Source: Echria macrotheca (taxonomy: Eukaryota > Ascomycota > Sordariomycetes > Sordariales > Schizotheciaceae). From it: 64,000 nt of DNA. Each line of letters starts with the position of its first letter. Positions within the stretch are counted from its first letter, which is position 1. Of the stretch, positions 11,451 to 23,031 are shown in pieces. Location: assembly GCA_030411725.1 (NCBI GenBank), contig MU839838.1:62001-126000 (forward strand). The letters run 5' to 3'. The notes beneath the pieces were generated by a model, which saw nothing but the letters and a program-made list of their open reading frames with translations, ran no database searches and was not told the DNA's origin. Both the position numbers and the translations under genes were made by a program.

Positions 11451-12687
11451 AGTCTCTGGGGTCTTGATTCTCCTTCAATGTCCGGATCCCCCGGTTGAAG
11501 TAGGCCGAATAATAATAACAAAACGCTTCGTCACGGTGTCATGCCGCAGAGGGGCTAGCACCCATCCGGTATGGCCAGGTCGAAAAACACGTTGACCACT
11601 GCACAAGGCCCGGCGAGGAAGGTGGAGAAGGAAGCCAAGATGTGGTGTGCTGAGGTGACTCGTCGTTCCCAGCCAATGCCTCACCACCAGTTCTCGCTAC
11701 AATATGCCCATTTAAGTCCCCCAGAGCCCTGTGCGACCTGGGTGTGAGCCGATTTGATGAAGATGCTCTTTTAACCTCCGAAACTACCACATCAGGCATG
11801 CGAAGAGGGTGGCATTGGCGATCCAAGGTGTGGGCCAGGCGAGTGCGACGCAAGGAATCCTGGGGTAAACGGTGGAGATGCTGTGTTGTCGGCGACGCTG
11901 TCCGGTCAGGGTGCTGGTCACATGCGCGAATTGTTGCCGGCTTTGAAGCGGAGGTGGCAAGCTCTTGCTGTCTTTCCGAGACCTCGAGAGACGAAATTCC
12001 CAAGAAGTTGGAGACGAACAACCCCTCCATCTCTTTTGTGACCCCTCCGCCCGAGCGAGCGGCGAACCTCCCGAACAGCCTGTCCCTGGCTTTGGACTGT
12101 AAAAACCGGAGAAGACCCGGTCTTATTCCCCACAGCTCCGCACCCACCTGGCCAGAGACGCTCTCTCTACTTGGCTTCGAACACATCTTTGCAACGTCGC
12201 AAAAATCGACAAGCTTTGTCGACCGAAACGCGCTGTTGAGGACTCTACGCTCGAGATATACACGTCGGATATCCCATCTCTATAAATATAACTCAAGCGG
12301 CCTCTCGTTGCCCTAAACGGGCCCCCCTATTATATTAGCCGGCATTTGACAAGTGGGACTGGCGGGCTCCCCAACCCCGGAGCATTCGCGCATTGTCACT
12401 CGCTGGCCGCCCGTTACCGCAGAAGAAAAACCCCGTACCGGATATCTGGATCAACAGCCTAAATAACAACCGCCCCAAGTGCCGCTTCGCTCCACCACAC
12501 GCCCCAGCCGGCATCGAGCTCGGTGCGACCTACCTTAACGTTTGAGGTACTTTGGACCAGGTCACTGGCCGCCAGCCCGCCCCATCCCATCTGACGTGGG
12601 TAGGGTTGTTGATACCGGAGGGGAGATCCGGCAGAGGGATATCGGAGACTTGCTCGGTGGAGAACGAGGGTTTCCATTCGTTCCCAA
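11451..12687. other. Long intergenic region with TATA box upstream of coiled-coil gene
   Basis: 1.24 kb without a recognised gene. ORFs of about 200 residues exist on both strands (for example 11539-12186 minus) but have random composition and no domain. A good TATA box (TATAAATATA, about 12281-12290) suggests transcription of the 12688 gene starts near 12310, leaving a long 5' leader. Confidence 0.5.
12281..12290 (+). promoter_or_regulatory. TATA box candidate
   Basis: TATAAATATA lies about 400 bases before the start codon at 12688, in otherwise GC-rich DNA. It is assigned to the plus-strand gene because that is the nearest downstream CDS. Confidence 0.45.
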
Positions 12688-13518
12688 ATGGTCGGGCCGT
12701 ACCTTGATAACCCATTCTCCTTTGAGACGGCGGGTTTAGACTACGCGGTCCCACTTGGTGCCGACGGCCATGTGTCCGTCACGTCGCCTACTGAGGGTCG
12801 ATTCCCGGCGGGGGCCGTGATGGGAGACATGACCTATGATCTGGCCGGCGTGACACAAGCAGGGGAAATCGATGAGAAGTATATTGTCGACCCGCTTCCG
12901 GTGTCGGCTCCGGTCCCGCCGCATCCCGCGCCAGCGATGTCGATGCCGACGTCTGTCGGGATGACGACGGACAACGTTGACGCGCTGACCGCTCCTGATT
13001 TGCTCGCCGCCGGCGCAGGCCAGTGGGATGACGTACTGGCTGCCCGACAGGCCGCGCTCGATCTGCAGCGGGAGCTGGAGAAGACGGTCAAGCAGCGGGA
13101 CGAGGCGCAGATGGCCTTGTCAACGCTGCGCAACGAGCTGTACGCGGCGAGGCAGGTGGAAAAGAGGCTAAGGGGGGAGAGAGATGAGGCAAGGAACCAG
13201 GTCGCCTTCCTCCGGAGGGACAGGGCCGCGGCCAAACTGACTGAGTCGAGGCTGAGGAAGGAGCGGGATCAGGCGAGGCTTGCGGCGGTACTGGGCAAGG
13301 GCAAGAGCAAGAAGTGGAGCCCGGGTCCGACTGGGACGGGGAGGGGTAATGAGGATCTGAAGCTAGTGCTGGGCGAAGAGAGCGGAGGGGAGAACACGGA
13401 CTGGGTGGAACTGATGGGGGATAGGGCTGCGGCAGATTTCACGGCAGACACCCTCGTTTCACCGGCGTTGTGCTCCCCGTTTGAAGAGATATTCGGGCTG
13501 CAGGTTGATAAGACTTAG
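12688..13518 (+). CDS. Hypothetical coiled-coil protein
   Basis: Single-exon ORF of 276 residues that I do not recognise. Residues 1-110 are Pro/Gly/Ala-rich and look disordered. About residues 118-205 form a strongly charged heptad-like coiled coil with repeated E/K/R-rich blocks (DLQRELEKTVKQRDEAQM, VEKRLRGERDEARNQ, ESRLRKERDQARLAA). A Lys/Gly/Ser linker and an acidic tail follow. No basic DNA-binding region, signal peptide or membrane helix is visible. The composition is too ordered to be a chance ORF, and a TATA box lies upstream. Function is unknown; a scaffold or oligomerisation role is the most that can be inferred. Confidence 0.7.
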   Translation: MVGPYLDNPFSFETAGLDYAVPLGADGHVSVTSPTEGRFPAGAVMGDMTYDLAGVTQAGEIDEKYIVDPLPVSAPVPPHPAPAMSMPTSVGMTTDNVDALTAPDLLAAGAGQWDDVLAARQAALDLQRELEKTVKQRDEAQMALSTLRNELYAARQVEKRLRGERDEARNQVAFLRRDRAAAKLTESRLRKERDQARLAAVLGKGKSKKWSPGPTGTGRGNEDLKLVLGEESGGENTDWVELMGDRAAADFTADTLVSPALCSPFEEIFGLQVDKT

Positions 13519-14397
13519 GGCAGGTGTAAGATGGGGGTAATTGGCGGCATATGATACCAAATTGACTCTTTGTTTTGTGTTTACATGAGGAGCTTGTAAA
13601 ACACTGGTGGGCCTCGGGCATTTCCTATGGTGTTGTGCTGGAGTGCTTCTGGGCATGTGGATTGGGCTCCTGCATTGCCTGGATCTGGCATCAACTGTGA
13701 ACGTGAAGCTGCTCTTGCAGACGCGAAACTTTCTTATTACGGCCTCGCGTTTTGTTTTCATGACATGAAGTTTCATAACCTTGGATGCCCTTTACCGGCC
13801 CCGATCCACGCGGTTCCTGTTCGTTACCCCTGAGTCCATATCTACCATACCCTCCCTGTAGCACTCGTCGTAACCAGTCCGGCCCGTCTTTATATGGAGC
13901 TGAGCTGATAATTTCTGGTCACTTGTTCAGATACGGGTTTGGTGGCGGACTTTTTATCGAGGTACGAAGCAGGAATTGTTTAGTTTGCGGGAGTTCTTAG
14001 TTGCATCCCAGGACTCCTTCTGCTTCCAGAGTAGGTTCAGAGCATCCCCGTCGGGTTTGCGTCGCTCGATCTCTCAAGCCAGCGAGCTGACGAGTCTATC
14101 GTCGTGTCTCCCCCGACTTTGAGCTTGATCCGTCGTTCAACAAACCTTCCACGTCCCGGGATTTCCGTTGAGTGTCCATTCTTCTCCAACAGTTCGGCTA
14201 TCTGCCTCTTTCCCAGCTCATGAATCCGTTTCCATATCGGTCATCCCAGAAGCGACAGTCGGGGCGATTTTGGACCTGATGAAGCCCATCTGACCTGACG
14301 GATCGATTCCTCTCATTGGTCATGATTCGGCGTTCCAGCGCAGGCGTTATATCGTTTCGTTCATCGTAACATTATCGTTTGCTTTTCGTGACTCCAT
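13519..14397. other. Intergenic region between convergent genes
   Basis: About 0.9 kb with no supported gene. It holds the 3' flanks of the coiled-coil gene and of the minus-strand SAT4 gene. Confidence 0.55.
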
Positions 14398-15926
14398 TCA
14401 TTTTTCGACCTTGAACTCCGTTGTCTTGACGATCCCCTTGAAGTCCGGATCCGTGGGCACCTGCATGATGGCGTCGTCATCGCTCTTCTCGGCCAAGATA
14501 TCCTCATCTCTTTGCAGTTGATTGTTGTGCACCACAGCAATGAATCCCGAGTTCCCCCGATTGATGTTTGCCCATTTCTGCGGCTTGGGACTTCCGAGCC
14601 CCAGCTCGACGAACTGGCCGGACGCCGTCTGCTGTCGGAGGTAGCCCTTAGTCGAGTTGCCGCTTACGGGCAGTCGGTCGAGGGCCTTGCCTGCTCGATA
14701 GTAGTTCGCTTCTCTGTAGTGGTTCAGATGGGTTGAAAGTTTAAGGACCGTTCCGAGGAGCGGTCGCAGTGTCGGGGCACATGCGGCAATGATGCCCATG
14801 TCGAGTTGGAGACTGTTGGGTGAGTGATGATCCAAAAAAATTTAGGGGGTGGACTTACGCTCCAAAGAATGGCGCTCCGGGAAAACTGGTCTTTGTTAGG
14901 ACCGCACTAAGGAAAGAACAACATAAGACTTACTATGTACCGTCTCTCTCATGTACAAAGGCGATGATGAAGATGGCCTTTGTGATGCCCAGGGCGACAG
15001 CACTACAGTCGTTTAGCACAATCTCATCACGACTTGAGGTTCACTGACAAGTAGCCGCCGCTGAGAATGGCAATCAAGTATATCCGGATCCGTCTCTGCA
15101 GCTGCAGGCTCCAGATAAGGGGTATCGGTAATGTGGCAAACATGATGTCGGTCGTGATATTGCAAGCTAGGTGGCCATGTCAACGCACGCTACATGTACC
15201 AATCAAATAAGTTGAGGATACGAACCGGCGTTGAAAAGACCAAAGTCTCTATAGAGCTCCTTGTTGTAACACTTGGGCTTGGTTGTCCTGTCCCACTGTC
15301 CGCTTATCGGTTTACAGAATGTCATAAAGGTGATAAATGCAAAGAGCGTATAGAGACACGTAAACCCTATCGCAAGGTCAGTCGGCACGCAATCAACTAC
15401 AGAACAGAAACATACCAATGAGGGTCCATAGTATCCATTTATACCACGTCCCGCCCTTGTTGAGCCTCAGGAGTGAAAGTGCAATAGAGATCTTGAGACA
15501 CCCAAACGCAAAGGACGCTTCGAGAACCGACTCGTAGAACTGCGCTTCCAGAAGAACCACCATCTCGTTCCTCGGGATCAGATCCTGGTGGCGCCCGTAG
15601 CCGTTTTTGCAACATAGCACCCACGACACGAAACCCCCTATTCCAAACAGCTTGGCCATGTCAGCACCACCGGCCCACCAACCTAGAAAACAACATACCA
15701 CAGCGAACACCATGAAGACGTCATCTTTCCCGAACGACCTGACGAGCACCGCGCGCGTGTAGAAGCGAAGCAGAGCAGTGAAGACTGCCAGGCCCCAGGC
15801 GACACATACAACAGCTATGAACAGCGTCGTGTTATCCTCGGCGGCTCGTGCGGCCTGGATCGGGTCCAGCGTTCCCGTTGCTGCGGCACCGGCCGCCGTC
15901 TGGGTGGCGTTGACGGCGGACGACAT
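14398..15926 (-). CDS. SAT4/PTH11-like rhodopsin-domain integral membrane protein
   Basis: Seven-helix fungal membrane protein of the SAT4 (rhodopsin-like, DUF-type) family, often described as PTH11-like GPCR candidates; ligand unknown. Exons are 15926-15416, 15366-15226, 15166-15049, 15002-14934, 14885-14859 and 14812-14398, giving 426 residues. Helices alternate with family signatures: LRFYTRAVLVRSFGKDD after helix 1, CLKISIALSLLRL, PISGQWDRTTKPKC, ACNITTDIMFATLPIPLIW and QLDMGIIAACAPTLRPLL. The cytosolic tail is hydrophilic (last 110 residues). Exon 5 is a 27-nt microexon, and intron 2 has a GTTCGT donor. All five introns (46-59 nt) restore family-like sequence. The family call is firm; microexon borders are the least certain part. 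Confidence 0.88.
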
Positions 15927-17862
15927 GATGGCCGTAGTCTCGACGTCGCGAATGGTTCGAACCACAACGGTTCGATCGTGTTGCCGTGTCGATGTAAGCA
16001 GAGAGGGACTGGAGTCCAGAGACAAAACACGGAAAGGACAAGGTGGGAAGGGGGGCCCCGGAAAAGTGGGCACAGTGACAGCCCGTCTATCTTTAATTCA
16101 ACATCGATCCCCGATCTCATCCACTCGAACCGATGTGGCCAAGGGGCGCATAGGCCAGATTCCGAGTGCCAACGTTACGACGGGGCCACTTTCGGCACTC
16201 CGCTGCAATATGCACAGATTAGAATTCTGGGGAAACCAAGAGGTAGACCCGGGCGGTAGGGGTCTCAGGGAGCACGGGGCCAGGGGACGAGCAGGAGGCC
16301 AGTCAGCGTGTCCAGCAGGAGGCGGAAAAAAGTGGAGGGGCAGGGAAAGGAAGCAAGAGGATTTGGACGGGGGCTGCAGCGCAGGCCTCTACTGGCTACA
16401 CCACAGATATGAAGTGCCCCCTCTGGCTGCTTCGGGTAGCCGCAACAATGTCGACTCCGTGTGGTCTTGGCGGCAGCGAGCCCGAGAAGTTCTGGCTAAA
16501 GTCAGCGAATTTCCCACGCCCAGCTCGTCCCGCCGCCCACTCGGCCATGGTCAACACGTCGAAAGACCCCGCCCGCGCATATACCGGGTTATTCTCTCTG
16601 TGGATGGTCGCCTGTCTGCCATCATTAATTCATGCCATGCGGCCACAGCCAATCCGAGCGCGAATCTAGATCTTCAAGTCGGCCCGCGAGCGAGACCATC
16701 GCACCTCGCTTGCGCCGGCCGTCCATGTCGTGGGATCCAAATAGATCGTTTACCCTCCAGCCCTCGTTTTGGCGCCGGCAAGTCGTACAAGACCGGTATC
16801 GTGGGTACGAGACCAATGTTTTTGTTTCATGTCGTGTCTGCCCTCTGCGCGACCGGAGCCAGACTGCTGGCACCTATACGCTGTTGAGAGATTCTCATTG
16901 GCCGGGTCTTGCCGCGTCTCGAGAACTGCCTATAATCGCCGGATGGGACAGAGCCAGTGCGGCGCTCCCCTGCCGTGACCAACGATCCGCCCGGCAGACG
17001 GATGACTTCCGCATCCTCAACTTGGCTGCCAAGAGCCCGATAACCCCAGGGAGTAACGGTAATCAATTATGGAGTATCTTTCTCTCCATGACTCGTGCCA
17101 TTCGATGGATCCAAATACTCCTGCTTGACGATCGTCAACATCCGTGATCAGGGTCGGAAATGGTAGCCGGACAAACGCTGCGCCGCTCGTCAAGACCTGG
17201 CTACTGACTGGCCAGGCAAAATGCACCCTGTCTTGTAGATTTGGGTGTCAGTATATGTCTATCGTTATGATGGTCAATGCAAGCGGGGAGAGCTTCAGCC
17301 AATTGTGGTAGCGGCCAGACAAGCATGCCGAGGAGCAACGCGGGGTTTAAGCTTTCCATACTTTTGCTGAGTTTGGTCAGCGTGGTGAGTCCCTTCGCGT
17401 CCTTGCGACTCTAAAGTGTCTGGTGGATGTGATTGCTAAATGTGGAGGACCTTGCCTCGATACACAGATATAGGTACCTAGTCAACAAACACTCAAAATA
17501 CGAAACGCAGTGCAAGCTGTGATTCCAGCAACCAAAAGGGGTTTTGCTATTGATTCCAGTCGAGTTTGGACTCGTCCACTTGGTTGTTTGATACGGAAAC
17601 AGAATTTACTGTCAAGACAACATGGAGGAAACCCATGGTTCGACTTTGACCTGTGAGCCGGATGACCTGCATTCGAGTCGTCTTCCAGATGGCTACAAAC
17701 TCGTGACAAGCCCCTGCTCCAACAGCATAAATTTCCGAAATAAAGGGAAAATGGTGCGTGGACCGGTGCTGAGTATGGGCACTCATATCCCTAGCAGCCA
17801 GCGCGGCTATTCTAATGTTCGCAGAAGCTGAACAGTGCCTGCAAAACCGTCAGCCAGAGCCA
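15927..17862. other. Long intergenic region
   Basis: 1.9 kb without a recognisable gene. The longest plus-strand ORF (15778-16887) begins inside the SAT4 gene antisense and has no domain-like content. A TAGGTACCTA palindrome, part of a motif recurrent in this window, lies at 17471-17480. Confidence 0.5.
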
Positions 17863-19820
17863 TCAATCACGCAAAGTCGGGAATCTCACCTCGTTGAACT
17901 GGTTATCAATAACTTCGTTCATGCCGCTTCGCTCGTCCATAAGCCTTTCACGAAATTCCACCGCCTGCTGCCACGAAATCGGAAAGTCATCGACCATGTT
18001 TACCGTCAAGTCAAAAAGCTCTGCCGGTAACCTATCCAGACCGCCCTGCCGGCGAACTTCGTCGGCCCACCAGTCTCGCCGTTGCGGAGGGACATGGGCA
18101 GACGACAGAATCGGACGGTACGGGTCGATCAAAAACATGGCGAGAATCTTCCGGTGCCCCGGCTTCGTCTTGTCCACCAGCTCGAACGGCTGGACCTGGT
18201 GCTGAGCACAGTTGGGGAAAACGAGCAGTCGGCCTTCGCGGGTCAGAACCTGTCCCAGCCGTTGCACCGCGGCTTCTTCGTTCCTGACGCCAAGATAAGC
18301 CTCGAGGCTGTCGAAGTTGTTCTGCTCCGGGATCATAGTGACTTCCTCAACGTCGACGGCCTGGCGAAAAGCGAGATGGCTATCCGTGATGTTGTCCTGG
18401 TCGTAGTAATAGATGGCCGAGGCACATATCCTTTCGTTCAAAGTGCCCTCCACATGCCAACTGCCGCCACTATATGTCGGCTTCTCGGGTGTGAGGAGGA
18501 TGTTTGCCAACTTGAAGATGACTTGGATGCCAGCTGGAAACTTCTCGCGCAGATTGAACGGTTTCTCGGGATTCAATCGAACAAGGCTGATATCCTGCGA
18601 CGGCATTCGTAAGAGCTCCGCCTGGGGGGTATACACGCGGGGCTCTCGTTGAATCAAGATCCGATTCTCCGTCTTCCAATCATGAAACTCGGCTTCCCAT
18701 TTCCACTCGAATTCGTATCCGCCCGAGTCGTCCGACCTGTCGTCGTCCATTGCATCTTCTCCAATGCCCGAATTGTCGTAGTCATCGGTCAATGGGTCCC
18801 AAATGGAATTTAGCTTCCCTTCGCGTCCGGGAATGTGATATTTGGCCCCGGGCGGGTAGGTGTAGTCATCTTCTCCGGTCTCGCTGATCTCGATACGAGG
18901 CCGTCTCACAAGCCCGTTGAGACAGTCCTCCCACAGAGGCACCGTAGCTGCGACAATGCGCTCAAGCGTACTGTAGAGATTCTTGTGGTGCTCTGGATAC
19001 AGGTTGTTGATGTAACTAGTGATTTTCGCGGATCCGTCTGCGCTGACCTGTACTTGAGCTGGGAGCCACTGGAACGAACCCCAGAGACCATCAGCTGAGC
19101 GGCGGCAAGGGCCAGCCAGGTGTGTTTGTGAGGTGGATGTGCAGTCGCTGGGGTGGCGGTAGGAGTCAACGGCGACTCCCTTTCCGGTATGTTTGATACA
19201 ATCCTTGAGCGGAACGGTGCCCTCTGGAAGAGCCCTGGTGAGACCCCAAATCACCGGGAACAGCGAGGGATGGACGATATCGAGCACCGTTTCATCCGAC
19301 CCGGGGTGCCAGTCCTTCTTCCGGTCCGGGACATTTTCGAGAGCTATGACTCCAGCTTTGAGTTCATCTCGCAGCTCGCGAGACACCGCGCTGTCGGACT
19401 TGACGACGCTGAACTCGGCGTCGAGAACGGCGACGCGGCCTGTCAGCTTGGAATGCTCGCTCTTGTCACGAAGCTCGGCGATGCACTGGAGATGATCAGT
19501 CGAGTCTTCAAGATGTAGCCCGGGAGTATATGGTGACTTACGAAGTCGAACATGGGCTTGGAGAGGTATGGGTCGCCATCCACCAGCGGACGGGCGTCGG
19601 CTTCGGCCCGCCAGCGGGAGACAATGGCCTCGTCGAAGACCTTGTGCTCCCAGCCGGGTTTGTCGGTGATTTGGTTTATGAAGTCCAGCATGCGCATTTC
19701 GCGCAGCGTGATACCCCAGCTGAGCCAGCCTCCATCAATGGCCAGCGGCAAAAGGGCCGTCTTGTCGTGTTCGACGGGGAGGCCGAGGCCAGGGAACTCG
19801 TTCTTGGCTGTCGAGGCCAT
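17863..19820 (-). CDS. DUF4246 domain protein
   Basis: Member of the fungal DUF4246 family, biochemical role unknown. Exons 19820-19542 and 19485-17863 (56-nt intron) give 633 residues. The N-terminus carries family-like LREMRMLDFINQITDKPGWEHK. The middle has SFQWLPAQVQV and INNLYPEHHKNLYSTLERI, and the C-terminal half contains WHVEGTLNERICASAIYYYD, followed by a region ending in FLIDPYRPILSSAHVPPQRR. The W-H-x-E-G and later H-x-V and R residues are arranged as in a 2-oxoglutarate/Fe(II) dioxygenase-like fold, but this is inference. An acidic insert (about 300-330) is low complexity. A symmetrical GGTATATATACC box lies about 55 bases upstream of the start. Confidence 0.87.
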
Positions 19821-19874
19821 GTCTGCGGATTGGAACCAAGTTGCAGTGGGATCTGGAGATGCAAACACGCGCCA

Positions 19875-19886
19875 GGTATATATACC
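19875..19886 (-). promoter_or_regulatory. Palindromic TATA box of the DUF4246 gene
   Basis: GGTATATATACC, a perfect palindrome about 55 bases upstream of the minus-strand start codon at 19820, in a good position for a TATA box. Confidence 0.5.
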
Positions 19887-21005
19887 CGACCGTTGGGAAT
19901 AATTGAGGTTTTCAAGGGTTCCTGTTGCCTGGCCGCCCCAGATCGTGGTCATCTCGTGGGTGGGGCATATTTTTCAGCTGCCGCCGGTGCCTGCGTCTTG
20001 GCTAATGCACTAAACCTGAAGCAGTCAAGCACTAAACATGGGCTGCAGAGCGAGTGGACTGGGAAGGAGCACTTCACGATAGCGGCCAGGTGCTGTTAAT
20101 GTTAAGAATGACTCAACAAACCATGGCTGTTTTCACCGAAATTGTTCAAAAATTTCTTTCTTGACGTCGCTGCCTGAAAATGTCAAAAAATCGGGACCAG
20201 ACCATGCAGAAAGGGGTTGAAAGACTAGGTAAAGATGCTTGGGTTTGTGGAAGAGAGGATGAGCCCTGAGGGCCAGCTAAATACTCTACAGTGCCTGGGG
20301 TCTGTGCATGCCTTCCATCTTCCCTGGGTGCTCCTGCCTGGCCTAACAGGGTGGACTTACAGCTGCGCCGCAAACGATACTTTCGCATTTCCTCGGGTGA
20401 AGGTTCAGACTTCGGTACACAGGCAAGAGGTTGAAATCACGGGTAGAGGTTAAACCACGCTATATCTATCTCTTGTGGAACACATGCGAGCGACATGCCC
20501 AACGAGAAGGGTTGATCCAGGCGTGTAATAGTTGGAATGGCGAAACTTAGCGTTATCGGCAACGTGAAGCTGAGTGAAGCCCAGCCGAGGATCGTCGGGC
20601 GATGGGTCAGGCATGTACGAGTTGGTCACCGACATCGGTACAAAGGAGGTTCTGCACGGCACAACGGAATCTACCAGTTTGGAACACAGCGTCATTCAAC
20701 CGAGGACAGACGATGCCAGCCATCAAAGGACATCCTCGACTTTCCGTGTTGACGAATGGCATTGTCTCGGAACAATCCAAAAGCAACAAGGAACAGAGAA
20801 GTCATGTGTAGTAGTTACCTGTCGCTATAAATCGTATTTAAAGGGACATAATCTCTCTAGATCCATCAACCCCATCTCGGAGCATATCGAGCGTGACGGG
20901 CATTGCAGTTCTAGAACTAAACCAGCTTTAGGAATCCGCGTTCTAGCACAATCAACTGCAGTCTGTGATACCCTTCCTCAAGCCTCCCAGTATACAGCGT
21001 CAACC
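19887..21005. other. Intergenic region containing repeat copy A
   Basis: 1.1 kb with no supported gene before the small Cys-rich ORF. It contains one copy of a diverged direct repeat at about 20220-20346, described separately. Confidence 0.5.
20220..20346 (+). repeat. Diverged direct repeat, copy A
   Basis: About 125 bases that align with 23754-23874 in the same orientation. Shared blocks include AAAGACT, GATGCTTGGGTT versus GACGCTTGATTG, GAGCCTG, GGCCA, AAATAC, AGTGCC, an identical GCCTTCCATCTT, GGGTGCTCC and TTGGCC-like ends. Small gaps and point changes separate the copies. The two copies bracket the SUR7/NO VEIN gene. Confidence 0.6.
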
Positions 21006-21176
21006 ATGCGTACCGCTGTAGCCTATACATGGAGTTGCTGCGAGTGCAACCGCAACAACTGCATGACTTATCATCCAAACCAATGCACCAACCCTAGCTG
21101 CAATCATCAACGTGTCAGCAGCTCCGGCACCTGTGGTGCTTGTTACATCACTCAAACCACCCTAGTCGGACGGTAA
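21006..21176 (+). CDS. Small Cys-rich, zinc-ribbon-like ORF (hypothetical)
   Basis: 56-codon ORF from ATG 21006 with eight cysteines and a histidine. The spacing is CCEC, a single C, then CTNPSC-NH and CGAC, which suggests two metal-binding knuckles. The N-terminus (MRTAVAYTWSCCEC) puts a Trp just before the first pair, as in many fungal small zinc-ribbon proteins. No signal peptide is evident. An in-frame upstream extension to 20574 exists but lacks matching composition. The short length means chance cannot be excluded; the regular Cys pattern is the only support. Confidence 0.45.
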   Translation: MRTAVAYTWSCCECNRNNCMTYHPNQCTNPSCNHQRVSSSGTCGACYITQTTLVGR

Positions 21177-21444
21177 GCTATTGCCGAGAGGTCAAGGTGG
21201 TGGTCTCGCTTTTGGTCACCACTCACATGTCACCGTGACATGTGAAACCAGTTACGGATAGGGGCACCGAGAGATTTCGTTCATGCCGAGACTGCTCTAT
21301 CCATCTTATCTAGTATTTCATTAAAAATACACTCATTAAACTAAACCATAAACCGCTTCCATGCAAAAGTTCCCCGTGCGAATGTGATATCAGGACTGAC
21401 AGCGAGTCGCAAACAGTGCCTCCCCGATCCACTGCAAACTAGTG

Positions 21445-23031
21445 CTAATATGTCGGCGTTACTTGGTAGCCCCCATCCGTAGTCATCGGCACGAACTGAA
21501 GGTGACCACTCTGCTTGAGCGACCATGGATTCGGATAGTACCTCACACGCGTAGTTGCCGACCCGCCCCCTGTGCCAAACACCCTGACAAGGATAAACGC
21601 GTTGTCAGGATCCTGGTCATACAACTGCATCTACAGCAAGCTTGTCAGCGTCGGCATGCGAATACTTGTTTCCGAAAACTCACCAGTCGGACTTGGTTTG
21701 CGCTGATCACAAATGGCTTATGGCACTCGCCGGGAGTGGTCTTGATCTCGAGATGGTACGTAGTGCGTGTTGACCACTCCGGCATCACCGGAACTCCCAT
21801 TCCCCCCAGTGCCAATTTCAGGTCCCCAAACTCATCATCGTAGGTGAAGTCGGCGTGGTGATATTCTGAACCATGCCACTCGGGGTACCTATGCATCCTG
21901 TTCCGGAGCTTGCTGGTCCAGTTATCCAAACCCCAGCCCCTAACCTTGGACCCAAACATTTGGAAAATCTGTGAAAGGAAGTCAGCATCCACGTTGAAAG
22001 AGACAAGGTGCAAGACCGGGCCATACATAATGCTCTCCCTCATATCCAATCCTCTTATTCCTACTCTCCCGGTCTTCCTCGACGGGTGAGGCCTGGTAGT
22101 CGTTGCGCAACGGGCTCTGGGAAGTGTTTTGGTATGGATTTTGGAAGTTGCTCTGGTACGGATCTTGGAAATTGTGAAAAGGACGTTGCGGCGGTCCCGC
22201 ACCCCACGACCCAAGTCCGAGTTCAGGGGCGTAGTAGTCATCCTTTTCGCGCCGCGAGGAGCAGCATGGCCCCGACAGACACGAGACCAATCTCAGACCG
22301 CCCCCAACAAACAAGGCGAGGATTCCAGGCCCCGCACCCTCCCCCGTATTGATGACCCCATGGACGCCATTGTGCATCGACAGCATCGCAAGCGCACCGG
22401 CAGCAAGGGCCAGGAGACCGCTGATGAATGGGAACAGAAAGTAAAGATAAGAAGAGCTGTCGAAAGCTAGGACGATGAACGGAACCGCAAAGTCCAGCAC
22501 GATGGCGACGATGGCGAGCCCAACGCTGGCCTTGCTTTGCGCAGCGAACTTGGCTTCATTGTTTTTCAATATGGAAGGGTCGATTTTATCCAGTGTGTTG
22601 CTCCAGGCATTCATGATGCTGATCATGTCTTGCGTATCATCTCCTCCGTAGTGGTCTATCAAGGAGCCCCGGACGATGGACACGATGTCTTGGGTCGGCG
22701 GGAAAGCGCTCCGGCAGTTCGTGATGGCCGGCCAGACCTCGCAGACTCCCGATGCTCCCCAGTACCAGTACGTCGGTAGGGACTGAGCGTGAAGTGCATC
22801 GGCCTTGCTGGGGTCCTGACGGGCTAGGCTGTTCAAACCATTAGCCAGGAGGGTCACGTTCACCCGGTACAGGGCGAGATCGACGGTAGCCGGCGATACG
22901 CATCCGAGGATGAAGACGAAATTCGCCACCAAACTCACTAGCGACGAGAAGGTGAGTATATGGCAAGCACGCTGTGAAAGGGGGAACTCACAAACTGTAA
23001 ACCCAGTAACCCACCACCAGGAACGACTCAT
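21445..23031 (-). CDS. SUR7-like membrane protein fused to a NO VEIN/DUF3883 domain
   Basis: Exons 23031-22992, 22937-22027, 21968-21684 and 21630-21445 give 473 residues. Residues about 4-30 form helix 1 (VTGFTVLSLVANFVFILGC). An extracellular loop with LPTYWYWGASGVCEVW resembles the SUR7/PalI cortical-patch family, and three more helices lie at about 180-265. A Gln/Asn/Pro-rich linker (about 270-305) leads to GYEGEHYIFQMFG (311-323), DNWTSKLRNR, an Asp cluster (357-366), YHLEIKTT (388-395) and PFVISANQVRLMQLY. These match the fungal NO VEIN C-terminal (DUF3883) domain, whose fold is related to PD-(D/E)xK nucleases; E391-x-K393 would be the E-x-K pair. The splice at TAT/ATT exactly rebuilds the domain start. 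The uninterrupted 911-nt exon 3 carries both parts, so the fusion is not a splice artefact. Confidence 0.8.

Noticed and set aside
11539..12186. 215-codon minus ORF and overlapping plus ORF (11744-12316)
   Set aside because: Mutually overlapping, random-looking and without domains. The TATA box nearby better fits the 12688 gene.
15778..16887. 369-codon plus-strand ORF
   Set aside because: It starts antisense to the SAT4 N-terminus and runs into intergenic DNA. Composition is Arg/Ser/Pro-rich without any motif.
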